This document shows, piece by piece, positions 1 through 8,469 of a stretch of 64,000 nucleotides of DNA. Origin of the DNA: Allobosea sp. (GTDB lineage Bacteria > Pseudomonadota > Alphaproteobacteria > Rhizobiales > Kaistiaceae). Position 1 is the first letter of the stretch; each line of letters opens with the position of its first letter. The notes under the pieces were generated by a model. It did no database searches, was not told the DNA's origin, and saw only the letters and a list, made by a program, of their open reading frames with translations. A program made the translations under genes and the position numbers. The stretch covers positions 278,735 to 342,734 of the forward strand of contig JAFKFV010000011.1 in assembly GCA_017307955.1 (NCBI GenBank), in the 5' to 3' direction.

Positions 1-28
1 GCAGGGCGACGGCGGACCGTCTTTTCAT
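1..28 (-). CDS. N-terminus of an unidentified protein (partial)
   Basis: An ATG preceded by an AGGAGA ribosome-binding site opens a leftward frame that runs off the edge. Only about nine residues are visible (MKRRSAVAL), a basic start that could begin a signal peptide or a regulator. It is divergent from the kinase gene and shares its promoter region. The function cannot be named. Confidence 0.5.
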
Positions 29-66
29 GCGGAATCTCCTTTTGATGCCATGCTACCGGAAGTCGC

Positions 67-130
67 TTGACGATGCCAATGGATGATCCTAAAAACGCAT
101 AAAGACGCAAAACACAGAATAAAAGCGCAA
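67..130 (+). promoter_or_regulatory. Divergent promoter with 10-bp-phased ACGCA repeats
   Basis: A -35-like TTGACG (67-72), a 17-bp spacer and TAAAAA (90-95) form a plausible sigma70 promoter for the kinase operon. Downstream, A-rich units with an ACGCA/GCGCA core sit at 95-99, 105-109 and 125-129, each starting a whole number of 10-bp steps apart. The same unit recurs upstream of the ABC operon (3251-3265). Phased direct repeats of this kind are typical of DeoR-family operators; the regulator itself is not in the window. Confidence 0.5.
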
Positions 131-144
131 AAAAGGAAACGCGC

Positions 145-1398
145 ATGGATGCCGCCGGCACTGTCTCGGCCGATCTCGAAGGTTTCGACCGCCTGTGGCG
201 TCGGCGTTTTGCCGAGGCCGCGGCGGCGATGCCCTCGCTCGCCAGGGCGGCGCGGCCGGTGCTGCTCGGCTTCTCGGCATTCGTCGATGCCTCCGTGCGG
301 ATGGAACGGGCCGAGCGGCTGTTCGCTCCCGACGCGCCGCTGCCGGCCCGCGATCTCGGCCGCGAACTCCTCGCCCGCATCCGCACGGGCCGCGGCGGCG
401 AATACAGCCTCGACTGGCCGGCCGGCGATGAATGGCTGGCGGCCAACCTGCCGCACGCGATCGGCGCCGGCGGCACCTCGGCACAGATCGCCAAGGCCTT
501 CGGCATTCTCGGCGCGCCGGCGCTGCTGGCGCTCGCCGACCGCAGCCCGGCGCAGCTCTCGGTGCTCGATCCGTCCATCCTCATCGCGGAAGGCGGCTCC
601 GCCCATCCGCTCGCCGCGATCACGCCGGATCCGGCGCGAGCCAAGGCGCGGCACTGGATCTTTGAATCGACCGCCGGAACCGAGGTCGCGGGCGAGATCG
701 TCAGCCGCTCGACGCGGGTCATTGTCCGCCTCGTCGACGATGTGCCGGAGAACGATCCTGCCTTCGCGGCGCTGAGCCTCGCCATGGCGCGCAACGCCGG
801 CGCGGCCGCGATCTCCAGCCTCGTCTCGACCCCGGACGATCTTCTCCCCGAGACGCTCGCCCGCGTCGCCGATCTTGCGCGCGGCTGGCGCGCCGCCGGT
901 CTTGGCTTCGTCCATATCGAACTCGCCGATTACGGCCACCGGCCGCATCTGCCGGCGATGATCCTCGGCAGCCTCGCCGGCCTCGTCACCTCGGTCGGCA
1001 TGAGCCTCTCCGAATGGCGCGTCATCGGCGAGGGGCCGGCCGAACCCGACCCCATGGCAGCCTTTGCGCGCCGCCATGGCCTCACGCGGCTCTGCGTCCA
1101 TGCCGACGACTACGCGCTCGCCGTCACCCGCGACGATGCCGGTCGCGAGGCGAGGGCGCTCTTCGCCGGCTGCGTGCTGGCCGGCGCCCGCGCCGCTGCC
1201 GGCCGGCCGGTGCGGCCTGAGGAGCCCCCTGCCGAGTCCGTATTCGCGCCGCCGCCGGAATTTAGCGGCTCCGCCGATGGCTATGCTGCCGTTGCCTGTC
1301 CCGCGCCCTGGCTGAGCCGTCCGGCCAGCACGATCGGGCTCGGCGACACATTCCTGGCCGGGACGCTGCTCGTCCACTGCCAGCCTCCGGGCGGCTAG
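145..1398 (+). CDS. ADP-dependent-type sugar kinase (ADP-PFK/GK family)
   Basis: A 417-residue ribokinase-fold kinase that probably phosphorylates a sugar or sugar phosphate. The C-terminal GLGDTF (residues 398-403, catalytic Asp401), the HIELA signature (257-261) and the Gly-rich GGTS near 109 match the ADP-dependent glucokinase/phosphofructokinase family better than PfkB, which is usually about 310 residues with a GAGD motif. The start at 145 has AAAGGA upstream. The next gene is a LacD-type aldolase, which suggests the kinase makes the phosphorylated ketose that the aldolase cleaves. Phosphoryl donor (ADP or ATP) and substrate are unknown. Confidence 0.7.
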   Translation: MDAAGTVSADLEGFDRLWRRRFAEAAAAMPSLARAARPVLLGFSAFVDASVRMERAERLFAPDAPLPARDLGRELLARIRTGRGGEYSLDWPAGDEWLAANLPHAIGAGGTSAQIAKAFGILGAPALLALADRSPAQLSVLDPSILIAEGGSAHPLAAITPDPARAKARHWIFESTAGTEVAGEIVSRSTRVIVRLVDDVPENDPAFAALSLAMARNAGAAAISSLVSTPDDLLPETLARVADLARGWRAAGLGFVHIELADYGHRPHLPAMILGSLAGLVTSVGMSLSEWRVIGEGPAEPDPMAAFARRHGLTRLCVHADDYALAVTRDDAGREARALFAGCVLAGARAAAGRPVRPEEPPAESVFAPPPEFSGSADGYAAVACPAPWLSRPASTIGLGDTFLAGTLLVHCQPPGG

Positions 1399-1448
1399 CC
1401 CGAAGACCTTCGCCCCCCTCTTTCGCCTTCGTTCTCAAGGAGACTTCC

Positions 1449-2477
1449 GTGACCTCAGCCGCGCCCGCCAGCCTTCAGGGCTCGATGCCCTCGCTCGACC
1501 CCGGCAAGATGCGCGGTCTGCAGCGCATCACGACCAGCGACGGCTTCTTCGTCGTCCTCGCGCTCGATCATCTCATTTCGTTCAAGGACATGCTGGCCGA
1601 CGACCGCTCCAAGGTCAGCTATCAGCAGGCCGTCGATGCCAAGCTCGAACTTGTGAACGCCGTCGCGCCGGTCGCCAGCGCCTTCCTGCTCGAGGCGCAG
1701 TTCAGCCTGGCGCAGGTCATCGCCTCGCGCGCCCTTCCGGGCTCCGTCGGCCTCATCGCCTCGATCGAGGGCGAGGGCTTCGACACCGTCGACGGCGAGC
1801 GCCGCACGCGCTTCCGCCCGCATTGGACGACGCGCAAGATCAAGATGCTCGGCGCCGACATGGAAAAGCTGCTCTGGTTCTACCGCTCCGACGCCAAGAC
1901 GGCCGAGGCGCAGCGCCAGGTCGTGCGCGATCTCGTCGTCGAATGCGCCGAGCAGTCGCTGCCCTTCGTCGTCGAGCCGATCTGGTACGCGCTGCCGGGC
2001 GAGGACACCAAGACCACGGCCTGGAAGGAGCGCCGCGTCGAGGGGATCACTGAATCCGCCCATGTCGCGGCCGAGTTCGGCGCCGACATGCTGAAGGTCG
2101 AGTTCCCGGGCGACGTCTCGACGCCGCAGGGCCGGAGAGCCGCGGCCAAGGCCTGCCAGCGCCTCAATGACGGCATGGTTCAGCCCTGGGTGATCCTCTC
2201 CGCCGGCGTCGGCTACGAGGAGTTTAAGACGCAGGTGGAAGTCGCCTGCGATGCCGGCGCCTCGGGCTTCCTCGGCGGCCGCTCGATCTGGCAGGACGCG
2301 GTCTCGACCCGCGACCCGGCGGCGCGTGCCGTCGCGGCCAAGGAGGCGGCCGACCGCCTCGCCGAGCTGACCGAAGTCACGCGCCGCCACGGTCGCCCCT
2401 ATGCCCCGGCGGTGACCGGCGACCAGCTCGCCGCCGCCTTCCCGGACGGCTGGTATTCCAGCTGGCAGGAGGTCTGA
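1449..2477 (+). CDS. LacD-type class I aldolase (tagatose-bisphosphate/sulfofructose-phosphate aldolase family)
   Basis: A 342-residue TIM-barrel aldolase expected to split a ketose phosphate into DHAP and an aldehyde through a Schiff base. The motif ADMLKVEF places the likely catalytic lysine at residue 216, equivalent to the lysine in LacD and YihT. The GTG start at 1449 follows a good AAGGAG site. It lies 50 bp after the kinase and 2 bp before the SDR, so the three form an operon. The family covers tagatose-1,6-bisphosphate and 6-deoxy-6-sulfofructose-1-phosphate; the sequence alone does not tell which. Confidence 0.75.
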   Translation: MTSAAPASLQGSMPSLDPGKMRGLQRITTSDGFFVVLALDHLISFKDMLADDRSKVSYQQAVDAKLELVNAVAPVASAFLLEAQFSLAQVIASRALPGSVGLIASIEGEGFDTVDGERRTRFRPHWTTRKIKMLGADMEKLLWFYRSDAKTAEAQRQVVRDLVVECAEQSLPFVVEPIWYALPGEDTKTTAWKERRVEGITESAHVAAEFGADMLKVEFPGDVSTPQGRRAAAKACQRLNDGMVQPWVILSAGVGYEEFKTQVEVACDAGASGFLGGRSIWQDAVSTRDPAARAVAAKEAADRLAELTEVTRRHGRPYAPAVTGDQLAAAFPDGWYSSWQEV

Positions 2478-2479
2478 GC

Positions 2480-3232
2480 ATGTCTGCCTTTTCCGGCAAG
2501 ACGGTGCTGGTCACCGGCGGAGCCTCCGGCATCGGCCGCGGCATCGTCGAGGCCTTCATTGAGGCCGGCGCGCGCGTCGCCTTCACCTATGCCTCGAGCG
2601 GCGCGCAGGCGGCGGAGATCGTCGCTGCGCATGGCGCGGCGAAGGCGCTGGCGCTGCAGACCGACGCCACCGACGAGGCTGCCATGGCCGAGGCGGTGGC
2701 GCGGACCAATGCCGCTTTCGGGCGCATCGACATCGCCGTCGGCAATGCCGGCGGGCTCTTGAAGCGCAGCAAGGTGGCGGAGTGTTCGCTCGCGCTCTGG
2801 AACGAGGCGCTGGCGGTCAACCTGACCAGCGCCTTCCTGCTGGCGCGGGCCGTGGTGCCGCAGATGGCCGATGCGAAGTCGGGCGCCATCGTGCTGATGA
2901 GCTCGCTCGCCGCCCATGACGGCGGCGGCGCTGGCGCTTCGCACTATGCGGCCTCCAAGGGCGGCGTGATGACCTTCGTGCGCGCGCTCGCCAAGGAGGT
3001 CGGCCCGGATGGCGTCCGCGTCAACGGCGTCGCGCCCGGCCTGATCGGCACGCAGTTCCACGACCGCTTCTCCACCCCGGAGGGCCGCAGGGCGACGGTC
3101 GAGCGCACGCCGATGCGCCGCGAGGGCACGCCCGCCGATGTCGCTTCCGCGGTGCTCTATCTCGCATCCCCCGCGGCCGGCTTCATCGCCGGCGAGATCA
3201 TCGAGATCAATGGCGGGCTGGGCGCCTTCTAG
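2480..3232 (+). CDS. SDR-family oxidoreductase
   Basis: A classical short-chain dehydrogenase of 250 residues. It has the cofactor motif TGGASGIG (12-19), the NAG motif, and a YxxxK pair at Tyr156/Lys160. Its start lies 2 bp after the aldolase stop, so it is translationally linked. In context it may oxidise or reduce the sugar before phosphorylation, or the aldehyde released by the aldolase. The substrate is not inferable from sequence. Confidence 0.85.
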   Translation: MSAFSGKTVLVTGGASGIGRGIVEAFIEAGARVAFTYASSGAQAAEIVAAHGAAKALALQTDATDEAAMAEAVARTNAAFGRIDIAVGNAGGLLKRSKVAECSLALWNEALAVNLTSAFLLARAVVPQMADAKSGAIVLMSSLAAHDGGGAGASHYAASKGGVMTFVRALAKEVGPDGVRVNGVAPGLIGTQFHDRFSTPEGRRATVERTPMRREGTPADVASAVLYLASPAAGFIAGEIIEINGGLGAF

Positions 3233-3249
3233 CGCGCCCGTCCGCACGA

Positions 3250-3279
3250 TTGCGTTATTTTGCGTTTTTATGCTTGACG
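3250..3279 (+). promoter_or_regulatory. Phased TGCGTT repeat upstream of the ABC operon
   Basis: TGCGTT occurs at 3251 and 3261 with TGCTTG at 3271, a 10-bp period. It is the reverse complement of the ACGCA units in front of the kinase gene. A TTGACG -35-like hexamer (3274-3279) overlaps the third unit. I read this as a second operator for the same DeoR-type regulator, dividing the locus into two co-regulated units. Confidence 0.45.
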
Positions 3280-3353
3280 ATGCAGAGGAGCGCGGCAAGC
3301 ATGATGCAAAAAACAGCTGGCGAATGATCGCCGGCACCAAAGGGAGAGAGGGA

Positions 3354-4670
3354 ATGACCAGGACACCGAAGACCCCTGCCAGCGGCAAGGGCGGAATCCA
3401 GCGCCGTCAGTTCATGATGGGCGCCGGCGTCGCGGCGGGCGCCGCCGCGCTCGGAATGCCGCGCCTCGCGCGCGCTGCCGACCGCGTCGAGATCAGCTTC
3501 GCCAGCGCCAAGTTCCAGGGCACCGAGACGATCGGCAACGTCGTCGACACCTTCAACGAGTCGCAGAGCAAGATCTTCGTCAAATATATCGAGCTGCCGC
3601 CGCCGAGCTCCTCGACCGAGGTGCACCAGGCGCTCGTGCAGCAGCTCGCCCGCAAGAACGGCTCGCCGGACGTCTTCACGCAGGACGTCATCTGGATCGC
3701 CGAATTCGCCGCCGCCGGCTGGGCGCTGCCGCTCGACGAGTATTTCGGCGGCGTGAAGAGCCAGTTCTTCGACGGCACCATCGATGCCTGCACCTATGAC
3801 GGCAAGCTGACCGCGCTGCCCTGGGGCATCGATTCCGGCATGATGTTCTATCGCAAGGATCTGCTCGACGAGATCGGCGCCAAGGTTCCCACGACCTGGG
3901 CCGAGATGACCGAGCAGGCGATGAAGCTGCAGGCCGACAAGAAGGTGAAGTTCGGCTTCCTGTGGCAGGGCAAGCAGGCGGAAGTGCTGGTCTGCGACGC
4001 CGTCTCGGTGCTCGCCTCCAACAACGCCGCGATCCTCGCCGCCGACGGCCGCTCCTCGACGCTCGCGACCGACAAGGCTGTCGAGGCGATCCAGTTCCTG
4101 CACGACACCATCAACAAGTACAAGATCAGCCCGGCGGACGTGCTCTCCTGGGACGAGGAGCCCTCGCGCGCGCCCTTCACCGGCGGCGAGGCGGCGTTCC
4201 TGCGCAACTGGTCCTATGTCTATGTGCTGGCGCAGGACGAGAAGTCGTCCAAGGTCCCCGGCAAGGTCGGTGTCGCGCCGCTTCCGCATTTCGACGGCGG
4301 CAAGAGCGCCGGCTGCCTCGGCGGCTACCAGTACGGCATCAACGCCAACACCAAGCAGCGCGAAGCGGCGGTCGAGTTCCTCACCTGGATGGCCTCGCCC
4401 GAGACGCAGCTCCGCTTCGCGCTGAAGATGGGTATCGCCCCGACCCGCCCCGCCGTCTTCGACGACGCGACGCTCGGCAAGGAGCAGCCCTTCATGCAGT
4501 CGCTGAAGACGGTGTTCACCGGCGCCACGCCGCGCCCGAAGACGCCGAAATACCCGCAGGTCTCGCTGGCGGCCCAGTCGGGCATCTCCCGCGCCCTCGT
4601 CACCGGCAAGGTGAAGGAGGAACTGGAAGCGGCGGCCAAGAAGATCGACGCGATCGTCTCGAAGGCATGA
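3354..4670 (+). CDS. CUT1 ABC transporter sugar-binding protein (Tat-type signal)
   Basis: A 438-residue extracellular solute-binding protein (SBP family 1). Its N-terminus has a twin-arginine-like QRRQFMM followed by an Ala/Gly-rich hydrophobic segment ending near ARAAD, so Tat export is likely. The mature part has typical family-1 features (PDVFTQDVIW, YRKDLLDEIG). The ATG at 3354 follows a GGGAGAGAGG site. It is the first gene of an importer operon with two permeases and a TIM-barrel isomerase; the ligand is presumably the sugar handled by the neighbouring kinase and aldolase. Confidence 0.88.
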   Translation: MTRTPKTPASGKGGIQRRQFMMGAGVAAGAAALGMPRLARAADRVEISFASAKFQGTETIGNVVDTFNESQSKIFVKYIELPPPSSSTEVHQALVQQLARKNGSPDVFTQDVIWIAEFAAAGWALPLDEYFGGVKSQFFDGTIDACTYDGKLTALPWGIDSGMMFYRKDLLDEIGAKVPTTWAEMTEQAMKLQADKKVKFGFLWQGKQAEVLVCDAVSVLASNNAAILAADGRSSTLATDKAVEAIQFLHDTINKYKISPADVLSWDEEPSRAPFTGGEAAFLRNWSYVYVLAQDEKSSKVPGKVGVAPLPHFDGGKSAGCLGGYQYGINANTKQREAAVEFLTWMASPETQLRFALKMGIAPTRPAVFDDATLGKEQPFMQSLKTVFTGATPRPKTPKYPQVSLAAQSGISRALVTGKVKEELEAAAKKIDAIVSKA

Positions 4671-5602
4671 CAGCGCGGTCCCTCCCGGCCGCGGCGCTGG
4701 CCGGCCCCCCTCGGGGGGCCGGCTGGTCGATGCCGCGTCTCGCGCCCTTCCTGTTCCTGCTGCCGATCGCCGTCGCGCTCGGTTCGGTCTCGCTCTATCC
4801 GATCCTCAACGGCCTCTGGCTCTCCTTCACCAACACCTCGCTGGTGACGCAGGAGCATGATTTCATCGGCCTCGAGAATTACGCGCAGCTGCTTGGCGAC
4901 GATCTCTTCTGGAACGCCTGGCGGCACACCGTCTATTTCACCGTCGTTTCAACGCTCGCCGAGACCGCGCTCGGCCTCGTCATGGCGCTGCTGCTCGTCG
5001 AGCGCTTCGCCGGCCGCTCGATCGTGCGCGCCGCGATGCTGGTGCCCTGGGCGATGCCGACTGTCGTCACGTCGAAGATGTTCGGCTGGCTGTTCGACGG
5101 CCAGTATGGCGTCGTCAACTGGGCGCTGCGCGAGAGCGGCCTGATCGCCGAGAACATCAACTGGTACGGTTCGATCGACCATGCGATGACGACCATCATC
5201 ATCGCCGATGTCTGGAAGACGGCGCCCTTCATGGCGCTGCTCCTGATGGCCGGCCTGCAGACGATCCCGAAATCGCTCATCGAGGCGGCGCGGATGGACG
5301 GCGCCGGACCGGTCGCGACCTTCGTCCATGTCCGGTTGCCGCTGCTGATGTCCACGCTTCTGATCGCCGGCATGTTCCGCGCGCTCGACGCCTTCCGCGT
5401 CTTCGACCTCGTCTATGTGCTGACCGGCGGCGGCCCCGCCGACGCGACCGAGACGCTCTCGACGCTCTCCTACAAGACGCTCTTCTCGGCGCTGCAGTTC
5501 GGCTACGGCTCGGCCATGGCGACGGCGATGTTCATCACCGAGGCGCTGATCGCGCTCGGCTTCGGCTTCTTCATCATGCGCAAGATGCGGGCGCCGCGAT
5601 GA
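4667..5602 (+). CDS. ABC sugar transporter permease (MalF-like)
   Basis: A six-helix inner-membrane permease of the CUT1 class with the EAA-loop motif EAARMDGAG that docks the ATPase. The ATG at 4667 overlaps the SBP stop by 4 bp. A second in-frame ATG at 4730 (MPRLAPF) lies just after a strong GC hairpin (4700-4723) and could be the true start, which would give the same intergenic layout as the other three importers here. It pairs with the next gene. Confidence 0.88.
   Translation: MTARSLPAAALAGPPRGAGWSMPRLAPFLFLLPIAVALGSVSLYPILNGLWLSFTNTSLVTQEHDFIGLENYAQLLGDDLFWNAWRHTVYFTVVSTLAETALGLVMALLLVERFAGRSIVRAAMLVPWAMPTVVTSKMFGWLFDGQYGVVNWALRESGLIAENINWYGSIDHAMTTIIIADVWKTAPFMALLLMAGLQTIPKSLIEAARMDGAGPVATFVHVRLPLLMSTLLIAGMFRALDAFRVFDLVYVLTGGGPADATETLSTLSYKTLFSALQFGYGSAMATAMFITEALIALGFGFFIMRKMRAPR
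4700..4723 (+). other. GC hairpin between SBP and permease
   Basis: An 11-bp perfect stem GCCGGCCCCCC/GGGGGGCCGGC with a 2-nt gap. There is no U-run, so it is not a classical terminator. It would protect the upstream SBP message from 3' exonucleases or lower permease translation. Confidence 0.5.
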
Positions 5603-6435
5603 TCTACGAGCGCAACCGTCTCCAGACCATCCTCATCTATTGCGGCGGCCTGCTGATCCTCTTCTGGTCGGCGGCGCCCTTCCTCTGGCAGCTCTCGACC
5701 TCGTTCCAGAACGATGTCGAGCTGACGGCCGCGACGCCGTCCTTCATCCCCTCGCCGCTGACCTTCGACCACTACTCGAACATCTTCGTCGAGAAGAGCT
5801 TCCAGCTCTATCTGCGCAATTCGCTGATCGTCGCCGGCCTGACGACGCTGTTCTGCCTCGCGATCGGCGCCATGGCCGGCTTCGCCCTGTCCCGCCTCGA
5901 CATCAAGGGCCGCTTCGGCATCCTCGCCGCGATCCTCTCGGTGTCGATGTTCCCGCAGATCGCGATCGTCGGCCCGCTCTATCTCCTCGCCTCCGACCTG
6001 GCGCTGCTCGACACCTATCAGGGGCTCGTGATCACCTATGTCGCGCTCGGCGTGCCGCTCGTGACCTGGGTCATGTTCGGCTATTTCGATACGCTGCCCC
6101 GCGAGATCGACGAGGCGGCGCGCATGGACGGCTGCTCGACCGTCGGCCTCTTCTGGCGGATCATCCTGCCGATCTCGGTGCCGAGCCTCGTGACGACGGG
6201 CCTTCTCGCCTTCATCGCCGCCTGGAACGAGTTCATGTTCGCGCTCGCCTTCACCTCCAATATCGATCATCAGACGGTGCCGGTCGGCATCGCGAACTTC
6301 ACCAATCTCCATTACATCCCATGGGGCGACATCGCCGCCGCCTCGATCGTGGTGACGATCCCGCTGGTTCTCCTGGTGCTCCTCTTCCAGCGCCATATCA
6401 TCGACGGGCTGACGCAGGGCGCGGTGAAGGAATGA
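5599..6435 (+). CDS. ABC sugar transporter permease (MalG-like)
   Basis: A 278-residue second CUT1 permease with the EAARMDGCS loop and the usual MalG-type ending GLTQGAVKE. It starts inside the preceding permease stop (4-bp ATGA overlap), so the two subunits are translationally coupled. No ATP-binding subunit follows; the next gene is an isomerase-like protein. The ATPase must be supplied from elsewhere. Confidence 0.9.
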   Translation: MIYERNRLQTILIYCGGLLILFWSAAPFLWQLSTSFQNDVELTAATPSFIPSPLTFDHYSNIFVEKSFQLYLRNSLIVAGLTTLFCLAIGAMAGFALSRLDIKGRFGILAAILSVSMFPQIAIVGPLYLLASDLALLDTYQGLVITYVALGVPLVTWVMFGYFDTLPREIDEAARMDGCSTVGLFWRIILPISVPSLVTTGLLAFIAAWNEFMFALAFTSNIDHQTVPVGIANFTNLHYIPWGDIAAASIVVTIPLVLLVLLFQRHIIDGLTQGAVKE

Positions 6436-7262
6436 CGAAGGGCACATCCATGCTGAAGCCGGCCTGCCAGACCTATACCTGGGAGATGCTGGGCGATGCC
6501 TTCGAGGGCGGTCCTGACGACCTCCTCGCTTCGATCGGCGCCGCCGGATACAAGGGCATCGAGATCACCGACACGATGATCGGCACCTATGCCGGCCGCC
6601 CGGCCGCCTTCGCCGAGGCGCTGGCACAAAACGGCCTCGTGCTGGTCGCCTTCGCCTGCGGCAGCGCCTCCGGCTTCACGGAGGAGGCGGCGCTCGCGGG
6701 CGATCTCGCGATGGTCGAGCGCGCGCTCGCCTTCACGGCCGCCTTTCCCGGCGCCGTGCTCTCGCTCGGCAGCGCCACCGTCATGTCGCCCGGACCGCGC
6801 GAAGAAAAGTTCGCCGCCGCTGCCCGTTTCTACAACGCCGCCGGCGAAGCCGGCCGCCGGCATGGCGTCACGGTCGCCTTCCATCCGAGTTCTCATCACG
6901 ACACGCTGCTCGAAACCCGCGCCGACTATGACCGCATCATGGAATTGACCGATCCGGCGCTGATCGGCTGGGTCCCCGATACGGGCCATATCCTGCGCGG
7001 AAGGCAGGACATCCTCGATACGCTCGAGAGCTATTCCGACCGCATCCGCTACCTGCATCTGAAGGATGTCGACGCTGCCGGCCGCTGGGCGATGCTCGGC
7101 GCCGGCGCCTGCGACATCCCCGCCGTCATCGCCACGGTCGCGAAAGCCCCGAATTTCAACGGCTGGCTGGTTGTCGAGGAAGAATCCGAGGAAGCCGGCC
7201 GCGACCCGGCCGCGGCGGTCGCCAGGAACCGGCGCATGCTGAAGGATGTGGTGGGCGTCTAG
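6432..7262 (+). CDS. Sugar phosphate isomerase/epimerase-like TIM-barrel protein
   Basis: A 276-residue protein of the xylose-isomerase-like AP-endonuclease-2 fold. Likely metal and substrate residues are visible in VAFHPSSHHDT, VPDTGHIL, YLHLKD and the acidic VVEEESEE near the C-terminus. It overlaps the permease stop by 4 bp; an alternative ATG lies at 6450. In this locus an aldose-ketose or epimerase step before phosphorylation is the simplest role, but dehydratases such as IolE share the fold, so the reaction is inferred only. Confidence 0.75.
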   Translation: MTKGTSMLKPACQTYTWEMLGDAFEGGPDDLLASIGAAGYKGIEITDTMIGTYAGRPAAFAEALAQNGLVLVAFACGSASGFTEEAALAGDLAMVERALAFTAAFPGAVLSLGSATVMSPGPREEKFAAAARFYNAAGEAGRRHGVTVAFHPSSHHDTLLETRADYDRIMELTDPALIGWVPDTGHILRGRQDILDTLESYSDRIRYLHLKDVDAAGRWAMLGAGACDIPAVIATVAKAPNFNGWLVVEEESEEAGRDPAAAVARNRRMLKDVVGV

Positions 7263-7284
7263 GGGCGCCAATCTGCCGCGCGTT

Positions 7285-7557
7285 TCACCAACGATGCGGC
7301 GGGTAGGGCCGAACCGGCAGCACGACGATCGGCGCGCTCATGGCGTCGTCGATGCTGTCGTACCACATCTGGTCCTGGTGCCGCAGCCGCTCGCGATCGA
7401 CCGCCGCGACCCGCTTCAGGCAAGCATAATAGCGCTTGGTCTTGTCGCTGAACTGCTCGCGGCAGCGCTGTTCGACCGAGGCCTGATACCGCTCCATGCT
7501 GTTGCAGCCCGAGAGGAGCGCCAGGAAGAGAAGCCCGGGCAGCACAATCGCCTTCAT
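7285..7557 (-). CDS. Small putative lipoprotein
   Basis: A 90-residue protein with a short hydrophobic signal and a lipobox-like LLSGC, predicting lipidation at Cys18. The rest is charged and carries two further cysteines (EQRCRE, YYACLK), so a disulphide is possible. It converges with the isomerase gene 22 bp away. I do not recognise the family. Confidence 0.6.
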   Translation of the reverse strand: MKAIVLPGLLFLALLSGCNSMERYQASVEQRCREQFSDKTKRYYACLKRVAAVDRERLRHQDQMWYDSIDDAMSAPIVVLPVRPYPPHRW

Positions 7558-7620
7558 CAGAAGATCCTCCGCGGTTCGCGGTCGCCAGACATCGCATCAT
7601 GCCACGCGGGCAAATCGCTG

Positions 7621-7986
7621 CTAGCGATCGAGCGCCACATAGGTGAGCGCCTTCTCGCCCGACCGCTCGCCGAACTTCACGCGCAGTTCCGGCAAAGTCT
7701 CGCGCTCGACAGCCCGGCCGACTGCCGCCTCGATGACCCGGCTCGAGGCCTCCGAGAGCTCGGGATCGTCGTCGATGAACGCCTCTTCGATCGCCTCGAA
7801 CGCCGCGCAGTCGTCCTCGCCGCCTCGCACCAGATCGTCGGCGAGCCGCTGCCCGAGCGCAAGCAAGGTCAATGGCAGGGCCGCCTCACCTCCGACCGAA
7901 GCGCTGCCGGCATGCTCGCGCGCGGCCCGCATGCCGGCGGAAGACATCGCCAGCCGATTGATGAAGCGCTGAACGCTCGCACTCAT
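7621..7986 (-). CDS. Hypothetical protein
   Basis: A 121-residue soluble protein, mostly helical and acidic in the middle (EDDCAAFEAIEEAFIDDDPELSEASS). It has no signal peptide or known motif that I can see. The ATG at 7986 was chosen over upstream codons because homology-like composition begins there. It lies between the small lipoprotein and the brnTA locus, both on the same strand. Function unknown. Confidence 0.5.
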   Translation of the reverse strand: MSASVQRFINRLAMSSAGMRAAREHAGSASVGGEAALPLTLLALGQRLADDLVRGGEDDCAAFEAIEEAFIDDDPELSEASSRVIEAAVGRAVERETLPELRVKFGERSGEKALTYVALDR

Positions 7987-8130
7987 GATGAAGCCTCCCG
8001 TATGCCTGCCGCGCACGGACACAATGCGTGAAGGGCAGGGAGCGTTTCATACGGCGGGGAGCGTCAAAGCCGCTGCGTCGGCCCGCATCCGAGCCTAGGG
8101 ATTCCGCCTTTTGCGGTTCGAAGGGCGATG

Positions 8131-8469
8131 CTATCGCCGCGCGACCTTTCCGCCCGCTTCCGTGTCGGACGGCGCGGCATGGTCCAGCGCCTCGCTCATG
8201 CGTGCGCGCCAGTCGTCGCCGCCTGCCTTGAAGCGGGCGATCGTCTCCGGCGAGAGGCGGAGTGTCACCGCCTCTTTCGGCGCATCGAGGCGGGGACGCC
8301 CGCGCGCGCGTTTGATGCTCTCGGCGAGCGCCGGGAAGGCTTCCGCAAAAGGCTTCGCTGCTGCGATCTCTTCCTTCGTGAATTCAGGGCTGTCAGATAC
8401 TTCGTCCCAGTCCTCGCGGCTGAAGCCGTGACCGGGCTCGAAGTCCTTCATGAGCTTGCGCTTTGTCAC
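8131..8469 (-). CDS. brnA: BrnA-type antitoxin
   Basis: A 112-residue antitoxin-like protein. Its centre has SDSPEFTKEEIAAAKPFAEAFP, and its C-terminus a ribbon-helix-helix-like segment (AVTLRLSPETIARFKAGGDDWRARM) characteristic of BrnA, which binds BrnT and represses the operon. It starts with GTG at 8469 and overlaps the end of brnT by 4 bp. The antitoxin is intact while the partner toxin is frameshifted. Confidence 0.8.
   Translation of the reverse strand: MTKRKLMKDFEPGHGFSREDWDEVSDSPEFTKEEIAAAKPFAEAFPALAESIKRARGRPRLDAPKEAVTLRLSPETIARFKAGGDDWRARMSEALDHAAPSDTEAGGKVARR

Noticed and set aside
4700..4723. Rho-independent terminator inside the first ABC operon
   Set aside because: Strong stem but no U-run and cotranscribed genes follow; better read as an mRNA-stabilising hairpin.
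145..7262. Sulfoquinovose (sulfo-EMP) pathway
   Set aside because: The LacD-type aldolase and kinase fit superficially, but no GH31 sulfoquinovosidase, sulfolactaldehyde enzyme or sulfonate exporter is present and the kinase is not YihV-like.
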